A stretch of 40,109 nucleotides of DNA from Limosilactobacillus kribbianus. Lineage in GTDB: Bacteria; Bacillota; Bacilli; Lactobacillales; Lactobacillaceae. The DNA lies in NCBI RefSeq assembly GCF_026413145.1, contig NZ_JAOVYZ010000012.1, forward strand, positions 1 to 40,109. Direction: 5' to 3'. The position numbers were made by a program, and so were the translations under genes. The notes under the pieces were generated by a model. That model saw nothing but the letters and a program-made list of their open reading frames with translations, did no database searches and was not told the DNA's origin. Shown here in pieces: positions 27,475-37,818 of the stretch (the first letter of the stretch is position 1; each line of letters starts with the position of its first letter).

Positions 27475-30400
27475 GTGTCTGAAGTTTTAGTAAACAAAAT
27501 CGTACGAATAACTGGTGAGGACCGCTTAACCTCTGTCATTGCTCGAACTAATCAGGCAATGGAGAACCTGCAGCAACATATGTCGTCACTGGGGATGAAG
27601 TTCAATTCTAGCGCTACCGATACTGCAGGTTTCCGAACATCACTAAATGATGTTAAAGCGAATGCTAGTCAGACTGACGAGTCACTGCATAAGCTTAACA
27701 ACACGATTGATAAGCTTAAGGGCGACAAAAAAGTTAAATTTGACGCTGATACTACCGAAGCCGATAGCAAAACTAAGCAACTCGATGATGCCATTAAGCA
27801 ACTCGCTAAAGACGATCCGGTAATCAAGCCAAAGTATGACGACAACGGAACTAATGAGAAACTGTCGTTATTGCAACGAGCAATCAATCGGGTTAAAAAG
27901 TCTGGTGGTTCATTAACTAAGAGCTTCGTGTTCGGTAATCTGATTGCCAACGGTATTCAATCAGCTACTACTAGCTTAAAAGGCTTTGCAATTCAAGGCT
28001 TTCAGGCCGCACAAGCTGGGACATTAGTCGCTAATCGTTGGAAATCACTGGGTATGACCGCTAGCGAAATTAAAGCCACCGGTGCAGCAGTAGCTGATTT
28101 GAAAGAAAACACTGGTATGACTGGTGCGGCAGTTGGTAACTTAGTTACTCGTTTCTACGGGCTGACTGGTAGTGCGCGGCAAGCCATTGCCTTGTCGAAG
28201 GGGGTTGGTTCAATCACCGATTCGCTCCGGCTATCTGGCAATCAAGCAGATGCATTTGCTAACGGATTAACTCGGATTGAAGCATCTGGGAAAGTCACCA
28301 GCCAGTCACTTGGTCGCCTCGAAAAACAGGCTCCCGGTCTTACTGCTGCCTTGCAGAAAGCTAGTGGAATGAGTAAGAAATCGTTTGATGACTTGCTTAG
28401 TTCTGGCAAGATGACTGCTGACCAGTTCAACGATATTTTGGAACGGGCTTCTAAGTCATATCGAGAGAATGCCAAAGGCTGGGATAGCACCACGCAGGGT
28501 GCGTTAAATAATATCAAGCAAACATGGGCCAATTCGTGGAAAACGATGATGGCACCACTAGCACAGAGTTCTGGCCAAGGACTTGGTGCACTGTCCAAGT
28601 CGCTCCAGACGTTGCAACCTGAATTCAAGCAATTAGGGGAAGCCGTTGCGGAATTAGCTACGAAGTTTGCTAAGTGGTTAACTCCACAGCATGCCAAAGA
28701 CCTGGGAGAGATTGTTAGTTCTCTTGGTAGAATGGCGGTCGTCCTGGGTAAAGGTGTTTGGAAAGCTGTCACCATTCCACTCAAGTTAATTGGCAAAGCA
28801 ATCAATGCCATGTCTGGTAAGAAGGGCGATGCACTAGATAGTGTTGCAACTGCGCTGGACCACATTAGCAAGAATAAGATTGCGATGGGCATTCTTGAAG
28901 GCATCGGTGCTGTTTTGGCTACTCAGTTTGCTTACAGCAAGCTGTTTAAAATTGCAGACGGCATTGGATTAATTGGGCACGGATTAGGTAAACTAACTGG
29001 CCTCAAATTTACGGGCCACTTTTTAGGCGATGCTCTATCAAACTTAGAGAGAATTTCCAAGGTTCGCATTGACCCCAAGAAATGGCTAATTGGTGGTAAA
29101 AACTGGGCAAAAGACCTGTTTGCACCAGCACCAGAAGAAGCCCTTCGATCTGGGAATATGGCTGGAGGTAACTTTATTACTCGCTTTGCCGCTAAGACAA
29201 ATGCTTCACGATTTGCACAGGTTGGTCGTTCTCTTGGCGGCCGAATTATCTCGGGCGTTGGCTTAGCCATTGAAGCTTATGACTTGGTTAAAGATGTTAC
29301 TGGTGCATTTACTACGCATAATGGAACTACTCGTTCACGTGATATTGGTAAAGCCGCAGGTGCTGGTATTGGTGCCGGTATTGGTTTCTTCTTCGGGGGA
29401 CCTGCTGGTGCGGCGCTTGGTGGCCTTATTGGTCGTGCAATTGGTGGAAAGATTGGTCCATCCGTCGGAAAGTTTGGCAATAGCATTGGCAAAGTCTTAG
29501 ACGATATTTTTGTCAAACACGACTGGGGTAAAGTCTGGTCGACGATAGGTAAAGGATGGCAATCATTCTGGAAAGGAATGGGCGACTGGTGGGATAAAAC
29601 CATCGGCAAGAAAGGATCACATTCCGGCCATTCTAAAGAGCCAAGCCAGCACGAGATTAAATCATTAGGCGGCAACCACTACTCGAGGGCAGATATTGCA
29701 AACATCAAGCAGATGAATGCAGCCGTCAATGCGTACATCAAAACACTGCGGACACTCAAATCAACGATCAAGAAGAATGACCCGACCAAAGAGCTTAATT
29801 CGATGAACAAGTCTTTGAAGCAGTCGGCTAAGTATTGGCTGGCTGTTTCTAAGCCGATTAAGCAAGCTTCTAAGTCTTTCCAAAATATGAAAAAGCCGCT
29901 CGACACGATCAGTAAGTCTATGAGAGACTTAACCGGCAAGAAGAGCGGCTTAGGCACGTTTGATAAAGATCTAAGCAAGCTTGAAAAGGATTTACATCGT
30001 TCAAAAATTGGTGAAGAGTTCACTAAGCTTAGCAAAGAGATCAAGAAGAGCGATCTGGTTAAGACACTGCAAAGGTTGACTAAGGAAATTCGCGAGTCAG
30101 TTAAATACTGGAAAGAGTTTGCTAAGCCAGTCAAGCAGACGACTAGCGAATTCCAGAAGTTCAGCAAGGAATTGAAGCCATTTAACGGCAAGAACAACCC
30201 ACTCGATCGTCTGGAAAAGAGTGTTGAGAGTTTAACTAAGACACTCAAGAAGGACCGCTTCGGCAATGAGCTTGCTAGACAAATGCAGATTGCCAACAAG
30301 TCGATGAGCGGTCGGGGTTCTGTCGAGTCCAAGTTCTCTAGCATGACACGAACGATTGAACGAGACCTGTCACAATTCAGGTCATCATTCAGCCGTGATT

Positions 30401-31776
30401 GGCAACGGGTATGGTCTGAATTGACCAACGCCCCAGAACGGTCACTTAGTCGAGTTCTAAGTATTGTAACTAACCGCCTTGATGCTATTGAGGGCAGGGA
30501 ACGTTCCTTTACTTCCAAGTTCCTTAGTGGTTGGCGGAGCTGGAACGATTCCGTTGTCAGCGAGATGCGGTCAGCGTTTGATAAGTTGCCTGGTATTGCT
30601 CAAAAGGCTATGTCAGACATTATCAGTCGCTTAAATCGTGGTATTTCCGGTATTAACGGGGTTATCAGTGACTTTGGCGGTGATAAGAAACTGTCAACGA
30701 TCCACTATGCACGCGGAACATTCGCTCACCCTGGTGGCAAGGCTATCGTTAATGACGGTCTCGAAGCCAACAAGACGGAGCTGATCTGGCAACCGTCCAA
30801 GGGTTGGGGAACTGCACAGGGTCAGTATGTTGTTCGTGACCTCGAAGCTGGTTCAATGGTGCTTGATGCTAAGCGGTCGGCTCCTTATCTGGCAAATGCT
30901 ATGTTCCCACACTATGCCGAGGGGACACTTTCAGAAGCCGAGCAGGATAAGATATCGCAGGAGTTCATCAACAACCCTATTCAAGCTTCAAAGAACTTGG
31001 TTCTGAAGATGACTGACTGGAATTCAAACGTTCCGGTTGTATCTGATCTTGGTGAAGCAATGGCTGTTGGTTTCTCACGTGGTATCGCTAACGTGTTGAA
31101 AGACTTGCTGGGGATCATCAAGGAACCAATCAATGGTGATTGGACACCTGTTATCAAGTCTGCGGCACGGCTACTTCATGTATCACTATCTGCTGGTCAA
31201 ATTGGTAAGCTTCTTCGCCAAATTCAAACCGAATCTGGTGGGAAAGAGAAGCAAATCCAGCTAGGCGGTAGTGACGATCCAGATGGTGACGGTTCTGGTC
31301 GTGCTGTTGGGCTACTCCAATTTAAGCGAAGCACCTTCGAAGCCGACCATGTTCCTGGGCACGACAATATCATGTCTGGATTCGACCAGATTTTGGCTGC
31401 TATTGCTACTCTTAATCGTGGTGGTGAAGGTGGCTGGGGCAACATCGGTAACGGTCATGGCTGGGCTTCTGGTGTCCATATGACCCACCGGGACTACGCC
31501 CTTATCGGTGATAATGCGGAACAAGACGAGTACGTCATTAACCCATATAACGGCAATGCGCTTCCGCTAATGCAGGACGCTTACCAAACGATGTCCAATA
31601 ACCACCCAGAATGGCGAACACCAGCTAACAGCGCCTTTAACGATCAAGTGATCGCACTCATCAAGACGGCGGTTGACAAGCTTGATAACATCGACATTCA
31701 CCCACACGTATCTGTTGATGAAGTCGCACGACCCGTCAACAAGTACAATGCCAAGAATTATATTCTAAGGAGCTGA
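27475..31776 (+). CDS. Tape measure protein with lysozyme-like domain
   Basis: 1433 residues, GTG start at 27475 after ggaggagg. N-terminal coiled-coil region, the tape-measure core (about 150-380, FVFGNLIANGIQSATTSLKG, NRWKSLGMTASEIKATGAAV), hydrophobic glycine-rich segments near 635-665 (AAGAGIGAGIGFFFGGPAGA) that can insert in membranes, Lys/Ser-rich coiled coils (750-1000), then residues 1220-1330 with a soluble lytic transglycosylase-like fold: QTESGGKEKQ with the candidate catalytic Glu, AVGLLQF, and NRGGEGGWGNIG. It sets tail length, and the enzymatic end may open peptidoglycan during DNA entry. The 3' module shares sequence with the Tal gene. Confidence 0.93.
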   Translation: MSEVLVNKIVRITGEDRLTSVIARTNQAMENLQQHMSSLGMKFNSSATDTAGFRTSLNDVKANASQTDESLHKLNNTIDKLKGDKKVKFDADTTEADSKTKQLDDAIKQLAKDDPVIKPKYDDNGTNEKLSLLQRAINRVKKSGGSLTKSFVFGNLIANGIQSATTSLKGFAIQGFQAAQAGTLVANRWKSLGMTASEIKATGAAVADLKENTGMTGAAVGNLVTRFYGLTGSARQAIALSKGVGSITDSLRLSGNQADAFANGLTRIEASGKVTSQSLGRLEKQAPGLTAALQKASGMSKKSFDDLLSSGKMTADQFNDILERASKSYRENAKGWDSTTQGALNNIKQTWANSWKTMMAPLAQSSGQGLGALSKSLQTLQPEFKQLGEAVAELATKFAKWLTPQHAKDLGEIVSSLGRMAVVLGKGVWKAVTIPLKLIGKAINAMSGKKGDALDSVATALDHISKNKIAMGILEGIGAVLATQFAYSKLFKIADGIGLIGHGLGKLTGLKFTGHFLGDALSNLERISKVRIDPKKWLIGGKNWAKDLFAPAPEEALRSGNMAGGNFITRFAAKTNASRFAQVGRSLGGRIISGVGLAIEAYDLVKDVTGAFTTHNGTTRSRDIGKAAGAGIGAGIGFFFGGPAGAALGGLIGRAIGGKIGPSVGKFGNSIGKVLDDIFVKHDWGKVWSTIGKGWQSFWKGMGDWWDKTIGKKGSHSGHSKEPSQHEIKSLGGNHYSRADIANIKQMNAAVNAYIKTLRTLKSTIKKNDPTKELNSMNKSLKQSAKYWLAVSKPIKQASKSFQNMKKPLDTISKSMRDLTGKKSGLGTFDKDLSKLEKDLHRSKIGEEFTKLSKEIKKSDLVKTLQRLTKEIRESVKYWKEFAKPVKQTTSEFQKFSKELKPFNGKNNPLDRLEKSVESLTKTLKKDRFGNELARQMQIANKSMSGRGSVESKFSSMTRTIERDLSQFRSSFSRDWQRVWSELTNAPERSLSRVLSIVTNRLDAIEGRERSFTSKFLSGWRSWNDSVVSEMRSAFDKLPGIAQKAMSDIISRLNRGISGINGVISDFGGDKKLSTIHYARGTFAHPGGKAIVNDGLEANKTELIWQPSKGWGTAQGQYVVRDLEAGSMVLDAKRSAPYLANAMFPHYAEGTLSEAEQDKISQEFINNPIQASKNLVLKMTDWNSNVPVVSDLGEAMAVGFSRGIANVLKDLLGIIKEPINGDWTPVIKSAARLLHVSLSAGQIGKLLRQIQTESGGKEKQIQLGGSDDPDGDGSGRAVGLLQFKRSTFEADHVPGHDNIMSGFDQILAAIATLNRGGEGGWGNIGNGHGWASGVHMTHRDYALIGDNAEQDEYVINPYNGNALPLMQDAYQTMSNNHPEWRTPANSAFNDQVIALIKTAVDKLDNIDIHPHVSVDEVARPVNKYNAKNYILRS

Positions 31777-31780
31777 TATT

Positions 31781-32731
31781 TTGATCAAAGTATTTTCTGA
31801 CAGAAAAGATAAACCGACCAGATACCCGTTCCTGAAACCGGGGTCTATGGGAGTTGGTTCACCTGGCCGTTATCTTAGCTATGACCCGATCGAGTATGCT
31901 ATCTCAAAGGACGGCATTAACTGGACCAGCAGTTTCGATGACCCTAACCTGGACGGTGCTTACTGCTACAAGGCACCGGACGTGCAACCAGCTAACCCAA
32001 CAGACAACCTGCAAAAGATTGGCCTGATGGACGGCTCACGGTTGCTGTCGACATCGTACAGCACGCGTGAGCTGAAGATGGAAATCTACTTTGAAGGAAT
32101 TGATGAAGGCGATGCAGAGCTGGCTTACGATGCTTTGCAACGCTTTTTAATTTCCCGGGATCCTTATTGGATCTGCTTTGCTAACTGGCCCCAGCGTATG
32201 TACTATGTCAAGGCTAAGCTGGCAGCACCTACCTTTGCTGGTGATCGGCACTGGACGTGTGAGGTTGCCTTTACTGACCTAATCGGATTAAGCCGGAGTG
32301 TAGGAACGACACAGGACCCCGTCATGGGCTTTGGCAACAACTATAACGCTGCTCCTCAATACACGTTCAATTCGAATAGCTTCACAGTCGTTAATCACAG
32401 TGATGTCATGATTGACCCTGAGCGGCGGGGCCATCCTTTCAAGTTGACCCTTCAAGGACAATCGAGTGGCGACATGAAGATCACCAATAAGACGACCGGT
32501 GACGTGTTTACGCGCGAAGGCGTTCAGGATGCTGATGGTAAGATGCTAAAAGGCTCGGACTTCAACGGTACCTATGTCATCGATGGTGTGCGCCCAACAT
32601 TAAACGGCAAATCTGATGATTACTATACCAACAAGGGGGTAATCACTTTGCAGATTGGCAAGAACGACTTCCAGATTGACAATTTCAGTGGCACAGTAAC
32701 TTTTGACTATCCGGACTGGTGGTTATCATGA
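31781..32731 (+). CDS. Distal tail protein (Dit)
   Basis: 316 residues with a TTG start at 31781 (aaggag upstream). Pattern of Siphovirus Dit/tail_comp proteins: N-terminal ring domain (VGSPGRYLSYDPIEYAISKD; LMDGSRLLSTSYSTRELKME) and C-terminal galectin-like beta domain (KITNKTTGDVFTREG; GVITLQIGKNDFQIDNFSG). Dit hexamers form the hub that connects tube, Tal and baseplate. Overlaps tal by four bases (ATGA). Confidence 0.85.
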   Translation: MIKVFSDRKDKPTRYPFLKPGSMGVGSPGRYLSYDPIEYAISKDGINWTSSFDDPNLDGAYCYKAPDVQPANPTDNLQKIGLMDGSRLLSTSYSTRELKMEIYFEGIDEGDAELAYDALQRFLISRDPYWICFANWPQRMYYVKAKLAAPTFAGDRHWTCEVAFTDLIGLSRSVGTTQDPVMGFGNNYNAAPQYTFNSNSFTVVNHSDVMIDPERRGHPFKLTLQGQSSGDMKITNKTTGDVFTREGVQDADGKMLKGSDFNGTYVIDGVRPTLNGKSDDYYTNKGVITLQIGKNDFQIDNFSGTVTFDYPDWWLS

Positions 32732-34977
32732 CGGAACATCAGTATGTAATGGTAACTGATATTTTTCCTAGCAAGATTGTCGGCAATGGTGAACGGGTTG
32801 ATTGGCAAGATTTGAACAAGTCTTTCAAAGTTAACATGCAAGTTAGCACCGCCTATGAGATCAGTTTCACCATGACGTATACGAAGCAGTATGCGGCCGC
32901 TTTTAACTTTGTTAAGGAGAAACACTACGTTCAGTATAAAGGTGAGTGGTATATCGTCCAGCAAGTTGAGAGCCGTAATGATGAGAATGGCATGGCGACA
33001 CTTCAGGTCACCGCAACTCACTTCGTAATTGATGCACTAAAAGATATTCGTATCGATCAAGCACCGCCTACTGAGGGCAACCCTGAAGTTTCTGGTAGTG
33101 ACACTGGTAACAGTGACGGTGATAGCGGAGACCAACAACCGGGAATTGTGACTAAGCAGACAGCCGTCCAGCAGACATACACGCTAGATGACCGTCTTAG
33201 TCACTTTTTTAATCCTAACGATTGGGGACTTAAATACGTCCTACATGGTGACTTCCCACAGGCTGCAGTTGATTGTACTGGCTCGCTTTACGACTGGTTG
33301 AACAACAATCTGAAATTGTATGGTGCTTATTGGGTACCACATGACAGTACGATTGACATCTACGATTTGGCCCACTTTAAGCAGCCAACTGGGATTACTC
33401 TGCGCTATCTGCATGATATGACTAATGTCGATATCCAGTCAGATGTGACCAACTTGGTCAACGACTGCTGGGTATACGGTGGCAAGATGGAAAAGGATAT
33501 CACGACTGAACTGGGCGCTGGCGGCCAAACCAACGGGGCTACTGAACCTGTAAATGGTGATTGGACACCCGTTATGCAGAATGCCGCTGAATTGGTTGGC
33601 GAAAAGCTGTCTAATGCAGATATTGCAAACATTAAAAACCGTATTCGCATCGAGTCAAACGGTAACGAGACAGCAGTTAACAATTGGGACAGTAACGCCG
33701 CCGCTGGGCACCCTTCAAAAGGACTACTGCAATTCATCGACAGTACGTTCAACTACTACTGCCGTCCGCCTTTTACAAATACCATGCATGGGTTGGATCA
33801 ATTGGTAGCCATGATGAATATTCCGGATTGGCGTGACCAAATTGCTGGGCCTGGTGGTTGGTCTCCACATGGGGCACCGATCAGCAAAGCCACAATCACT
33901 ATTCAGCCAAAAGTGGACAACTCCTGGGGTTGGCCTTTTCCTTGCGGTGAGGGCCACTTCTTAGGTGGTCAACTGTTCGGCGTTAACGCTGGCGGTGGTT
34001 TCCGACCTAATGGTTTCCATGATGGCCTTGACTTTGGTTCAATCGACCACCCTGGTAACGAAGTACACGCCATTCACGGCGGTAGATGCACGATTAGCCG
34101 GGCATGGGGTAACGGTGGTATCAACTGGTACTGTGTTATCCAGGATTCTTCCGGGCTTAACGTTGAGTATCAAGAAGCATTTGGTAGCGCAAGTAATATC
34201 ACGGTTAACGTTGGCGATGTTGTTAAAACAGGCGATGTAATTGGTTATCGGACAACTAACCACCTGCACGTTGGGATCACTCGTATGTCTATACCAGCGG
34301 CGTTTGGCCATGCCTTCAGCAATGACGGTACATGGATTGACCCATTGGCAACTATCAAGAACGGTACTGCTGGTGGAACTGTACCTAGTGATAGCGGTGA
34401 TGATGCTGGTACTACCTCAACTACGACAGAGGAATACTACTCACTGGTCTATCACTTTGAAGATCAGGACAGTATCAACAAGTATGGCCGACACAGGGGA
34501 GCCATTCTAACTGTTGATAGTATCTACGATATGAACGCCCTAAAAGCATACGCAGACACGACCGTTCAGCATGACCCGCAGGCAACACTGACTATCAGTG
34601 GCTATCGGGGCTCGGAGCTGAATACGCTGGGCCAAGTAGTCCACCTGCTAGTCCCTGAACGGGGTCTGGACACTGATGTCATGCTGGTAGGTATCGAGGG
34701 TAACGATCGCTACTTTGACCCTAATGGCGAAGTCACGTTGACCTTCAACAACAATGGGCTGGCTCTCAAAGATGTCAACGAAGCTATTCGCCAAGACGTC
34801 AAGGATATCAACACGAACAACAACCCGCTGGACTACTATGGGGCGCTGGGAGCACGTCAGGAGGACCACTGGGCCAACCTGAGGTTTACTCCCAATCAGG
34901 TAAAACGGATGGTCGACTATAGCAAAGGAGGCAAGGACAATGGCGGACAAGACAGCTCCGGGAAGTCAAAGCAGTGA
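32728..34977 (+). CDS. Tail-associated lysin (Tal) with SLT and M23 domains
   Basis: 749 residues from ATG 32728 (overlapping the Dit stop). Parts: N-terminal Tal/gp27-like hub about 1-250; SLT/lysozyme-like domain about 279-385 (IRIESNGNETAVNNWDSNAA, then GLLQFIDSTF); M23 zinc endopeptidase about 390-550 with H431 and D435 in FHDGLD and H512-x-H514 in HLHVG, the three zinc ligands; then the rest of the hub domain to the C-terminus (YSLVYHFEDQDS). Both hydrolases are inserted in the hub, so the tail tip can cut glycan and peptide bonds during penetration. The 3' end overlaps the fibre gene by 38 bases. Confidence 0.92.
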   Translation: MTEHQYVMVTDIFPSKIVGNGERVDWQDLNKSFKVNMQVSTAYEISFTMTYTKQYAAAFNFVKEKHYVQYKGEWYIVQQVESRNDENGMATLQVTATHFVIDALKDIRIDQAPPTEGNPEVSGSDTGNSDGDSGDQQPGIVTKQTAVQQTYTLDDRLSHFFNPNDWGLKYVLHGDFPQAAVDCTGSLYDWLNNNLKLYGAYWVPHDSTIDIYDLAHFKQPTGITLRYLHDMTNVDIQSDVTNLVNDCWVYGGKMEKDITTELGAGGQTNGATEPVNGDWTPVMQNAAELVGEKLSNADIANIKNRIRIESNGNETAVNNWDSNAAAGHPSKGLLQFIDSTFNYYCRPPFTNTMHGLDQLVAMMNIPDWRDQIAGPGGWSPHGAPISKATITIQPKVDNSWGWPFPCGEGHFLGGQLFGVNAGGGFRPNGFHDGLDFGSIDHPGNEVHAIHGGRCTISRAWGNGGINWYCVIQDSSGLNVEYQEAFGSASNITVNVGDVVKTGDVIGYRTTNHLHVGITRMSIPAAFGHAFSNDGTWIDPLATIKNGTAGGTVPSDSGDDAGTTSTTTEEYYSLVYHFEDQDSINKYGRHRGAILTVDSIYDMNALKAYADTTVQHDPQATLTISGYRGSELNTLGQVVHLLVPERGLDTDVMLVGIEGNDRYFDPNGEVTLTFNNNGLALKDVNEAIRQDVKDINTNNNPLDYYGALGARQEDHWANLRFTPNQVKRMVDYSKGGKDNGGQDSSGKSKQ

Positions 34978-37807
34978 CCAGTTCCCGGAAATTAAACCAA
35001 CTAAGCCTACGGATGATACGCCTTATATTTCGCCAGTCATCGGTAAGCTGGGCTACGACACTGAACGTCCTTGGCTGTTTGGCTTGGGGACTTCGCCTAA
35101 CAACGGTGTCGACTTTCACGTGTTCCTTTCATTTGACGGGCTGAATTTCGACGACAACGACATCGACAAGATCTGGAACGGTGGTACTGCCGATCGTGTC
35201 AAAAAGGAAGTCGACAGTGCTACTGCCGAGATACCTCAGGCGGTGTCGAATGCCAATGAAGCCGTCAAGAAAGCCGATTCAGCGGTAGCTAACAGCAAGG
35301 TGAATTCCGATGCTATTAAGGCAATGGCCAGTGCCCAAGTGGCGGCTGATGAGGCACTGAAGTCAGCATCAGCAGCGGCTATGAATGCGATCAGTGATGC
35401 TAACAAACACGTATCTGATGTCGAATCAGCTGTTAGTCAAGCGCAAGCAAGTGCGGCTAGTGATAGTAAGCAACTCCACGATGGGATTACCTCAGCGGTT
35501 GCTAGTGCTAAGGCGGCGGCTGACGATCTGAAGGTGCAAGTTGGCACTAACTCAGCGGCAATCGTCAAGAACAGCGACGCTATAGCACTCCAGAGTAAGT
35601 CAACCAGCGGTGCTATCAACGAGCTTAAAGTCGCTCAAGGCAGTACACAGGCAATCGCTAAGGATGCTCAGTCTAATGCGATTGTTGCTACTCAGACGGC
35701 TAGTGCGGCTAACCAGACGGCACTGGACGCTAAGGGTGAAGCTACTACGGCTACCCAAACAGCTAGTGAGGCATCGGTAAAGGCTGACAATGCCCAGAGT
35801 CAAGCTACCCAAGCGGTGCTGACGGCCAGTGGCGCCAGCGTGGAAGCAACCAACGCCCACTCAGAAGCAGTGCAAGCGACGGTCACGGCTTCTGGTGCGG
35901 CTGTCACGGCTACGAATGCTAACAGTCAAGTGCTACAGCTGTCAGCGGCGGCTAACGAGATATCCGAGCGGTTATCAAGTGTGGAGACGGCTACCAGTGC
36001 TGGGGCTAGTGCTAAGGAGCTTGCTGACTTAAAGCAGCAGGTCACTACCAACACCGAAGAAATCAGTGCCACCTCGAAGGCGCTCTCCGGCAAGGTCGAC
36101 CAGACTACGGTCGACAATCAGAACAAGACGATCGAGAACTTGACCGGGCAAATCAACTTGGTTGCTGGCCAACTCGACAGCAAGGTCGACAAGTCGCAGA
36201 TTGATACGCTGACTAAGGCGTACAAGGACCAGTCGGCTCAGCAACAGATCATGGCTGACCAGATCAAGAATGCGGTCACCGAGACAGCGATGAAGGACTA
36301 CGTAGACAGCAAGGGCTACACTACCCAGTCAGCAGTCCAGAGTATCGTTGATCAGAAAGCCGATACGATCAGTGAGACGATCACCAGCCTCGACAAGAAG
36401 GTCGGTGACAATGCCGATGCGACGGATAAGAAGATCCAGGAGATCACGGCGTCGGTCGATGGTGTGCAGAGTACGGTCAAGAATAAAGCTGATCAGTCAA
36501 CGGTTACCCAGTTGGCGAACACCTACCAGGTCAAGCTGACCGGATCATCACTTGCTAATGTTGCCTCCGCTGATATGGAGTGGACGAAGGGGGTCGACAA
36601 TGACTATATCAATCTTGTTGACTTTGACGTTAGTAAGATCAAAAAGGGCACCCGGCTAGATCTTGAGTTCGATTACACAGCTGATGCGAAGGGCAGTGAC
36701 TGTGATTTCTTTGTCCAGCTGGACGACACGCCTTGGATCATCTGGGGTATCGATTATACGCATGCAGTCAAAGGCCAGACAGGCCACTATCGCAAGATCA
36801 TCGTTGCCGGTGATTGGAGTAAGGATAAAGCCAAGCACATTGCCATTCGGACGAACAAATGGAAGGGTACTTTGCACATCGCAAACCTAACCCTGACATC
36901 TGGTGAGAACGTTCAGACAGCCCTTAACATGTTAACGGATGATATGAACATGCGGGTTCAGAAAGGTGATCTGATTAGTCAACTCAATCTGGAAGCCGGG
37001 CGGACACTGATTCAGTCCCAAAAGATCTACATGGACGCTGACAGCGTAATCATGGGGCCGAATACTAAAGCATTCATTCCATCAGCAGCTATTACAAGTC
37101 TGGATGCAGGCAAGATCACAACCGGATATATCCGTGTCCCGATGAGTGACGGTAACGGTAACTCGATTTCAATCGGTAATGATGGGGTTAACATTGTGAG
37201 CAACAATCGGAATACCCCACTTTTCTCACAGAACAGAGGGACTGCCAAAGTTAACGTCAACGCTGCTGGGATGAGCTTCAGCGCTACGACTAACGATGCT
37301 TATGAACAACTAGGTTCATTTTCCGTACTGGTGGATAATACGGATGGGAGCTATGGCGATTCGACCAGTCTTAACGGAATTGGGTTCGTTGTCGAAACCC
37401 AACAACAGTATGGCTACCCATATGGTGGTGACTTCTTCTCATTAGCCCGTTCAATCAAAGGACCGCCATCTTACTACAATGGCTTTTTATATGAAGCCTC
37501 TGGTTCAGGCAAGCACGAAATTGGTAGTCACTTCTTTGATCCCGTCTACTTCCACCCATTCGGTGCCGATAACTACATCAAATCAACATGGGTTAGTTGG
37601 ACAGGCTGGGATAACAATGAGCGTTATCCAGCCCTGGTACAAGCGGGCCCTATGGAGGGTGGCATTGCGTTTCCTAAGAGCGGAAGGGTAACACTTTTTG
37701 ACGCCTCTGGGCATTACTTCACGCCAACGAAGTGGGGTGGCGATTACACCGACTTCCAGCACGCAGGACCAGGCAATGCCTATCACGACCCTAGTCAATC
37801 TATATAG
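34940..37807 (+). CDS. Large tail fibre/baseplate protein
   Basis: 955 residues. N-terminal 90 residues (PYISPVIGKLGYDTERPWLF) probably attach to the tail tip. Residues 95-560 are an Ala/Ser/Thr/Gln-rich coiled coil, including four 21-residue units beginning TAS (from residue 253). Then a carbohydrate-binding-like beta-sandwich (about 560-650, GSDCDFFVQLDDTPWIIWGI) and a fibre C-terminus with YMDADSVIMGPNTKAFIPSA, ITTGYIRVPMSDGNGN and a Tyr/Gly/Phe-rich end, in the style of prophage endopeptidase-tail fibres. Adsorption role. Starts inside the end of tal with caaaggagg as RBS. Confidence 0.85.
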   Translation: MADKTAPGSQSSDQFPEIKPTKPTDDTPYISPVIGKLGYDTERPWLFGLGTSPNNGVDFHVFLSFDGLNFDDNDIDKIWNGGTADRVKKEVDSATAEIPQAVSNANEAVKKADSAVANSKVNSDAIKAMASAQVAADEALKSASAAAMNAISDANKHVSDVESAVSQAQASAASDSKQLHDGITSAVASAKAAADDLKVQVGTNSAAIVKNSDAIALQSKSTSGAINELKVAQGSTQAIAKDAQSNAIVATQTASAANQTALDAKGEATTATQTASEASVKADNAQSQATQAVLTASGASVEATNAHSEAVQATVTASGAAVTATNANSQVLQLSAAANEISERLSSVETATSAGASAKELADLKQQVTTNTEEISATSKALSGKVDQTTVDNQNKTIENLTGQINLVAGQLDSKVDKSQIDTLTKAYKDQSAQQQIMADQIKNAVTETAMKDYVDSKGYTTQSAVQSIVDQKADTISETITSLDKKVGDNADATDKKIQEITASVDGVQSTVKNKADQSTVTQLANTYQVKLTGSSLANVASADMEWTKGVDNDYINLVDFDVSKIKKGTRLDLEFDYTADAKGSDCDFFVQLDDTPWIIWGIDYTHAVKGQTGHYRKIIVAGDWSKDKAKHIAIRTNKWKGTLHIANLTLTSGENVQTALNMLTDDMNMRVQKGDLISQLNLEAGRTLIQSQKIYMDADSVIMGPNTKAFIPSAAITSLDAGKITTGYIRVPMSDGNGNSISIGNDGVNIVSNNRNTPLFSQNRGTAKVNVNAAGMSFSATTNDAYEQLGSFSVLVDNTDGSYGDSTSLNGIGFVVETQQQYGYPYGGDFFSLARSIKGPPSYYNGFLYEASGSGKHEIGSHFFDPVYFHPFGADNYIKSTWVSWTGWDNNERYPALVQAGPMEGGIAFPKSGRVTLFDASGHYFTPTKWGGDYTDFQHAGPGNAYHDPSQSI

Positions 37808-37818
37808 GAGGCCAGGAG

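Noticed and set aside
29679-30518. 279-codon minus-strand ORF inside the tape measure gene
   Set aside because: Ser/Leu/Arg-rich composition is the mirror of the Lys/Ser-rich plus-strand coiled coil; no RBS and no recognisable domain.
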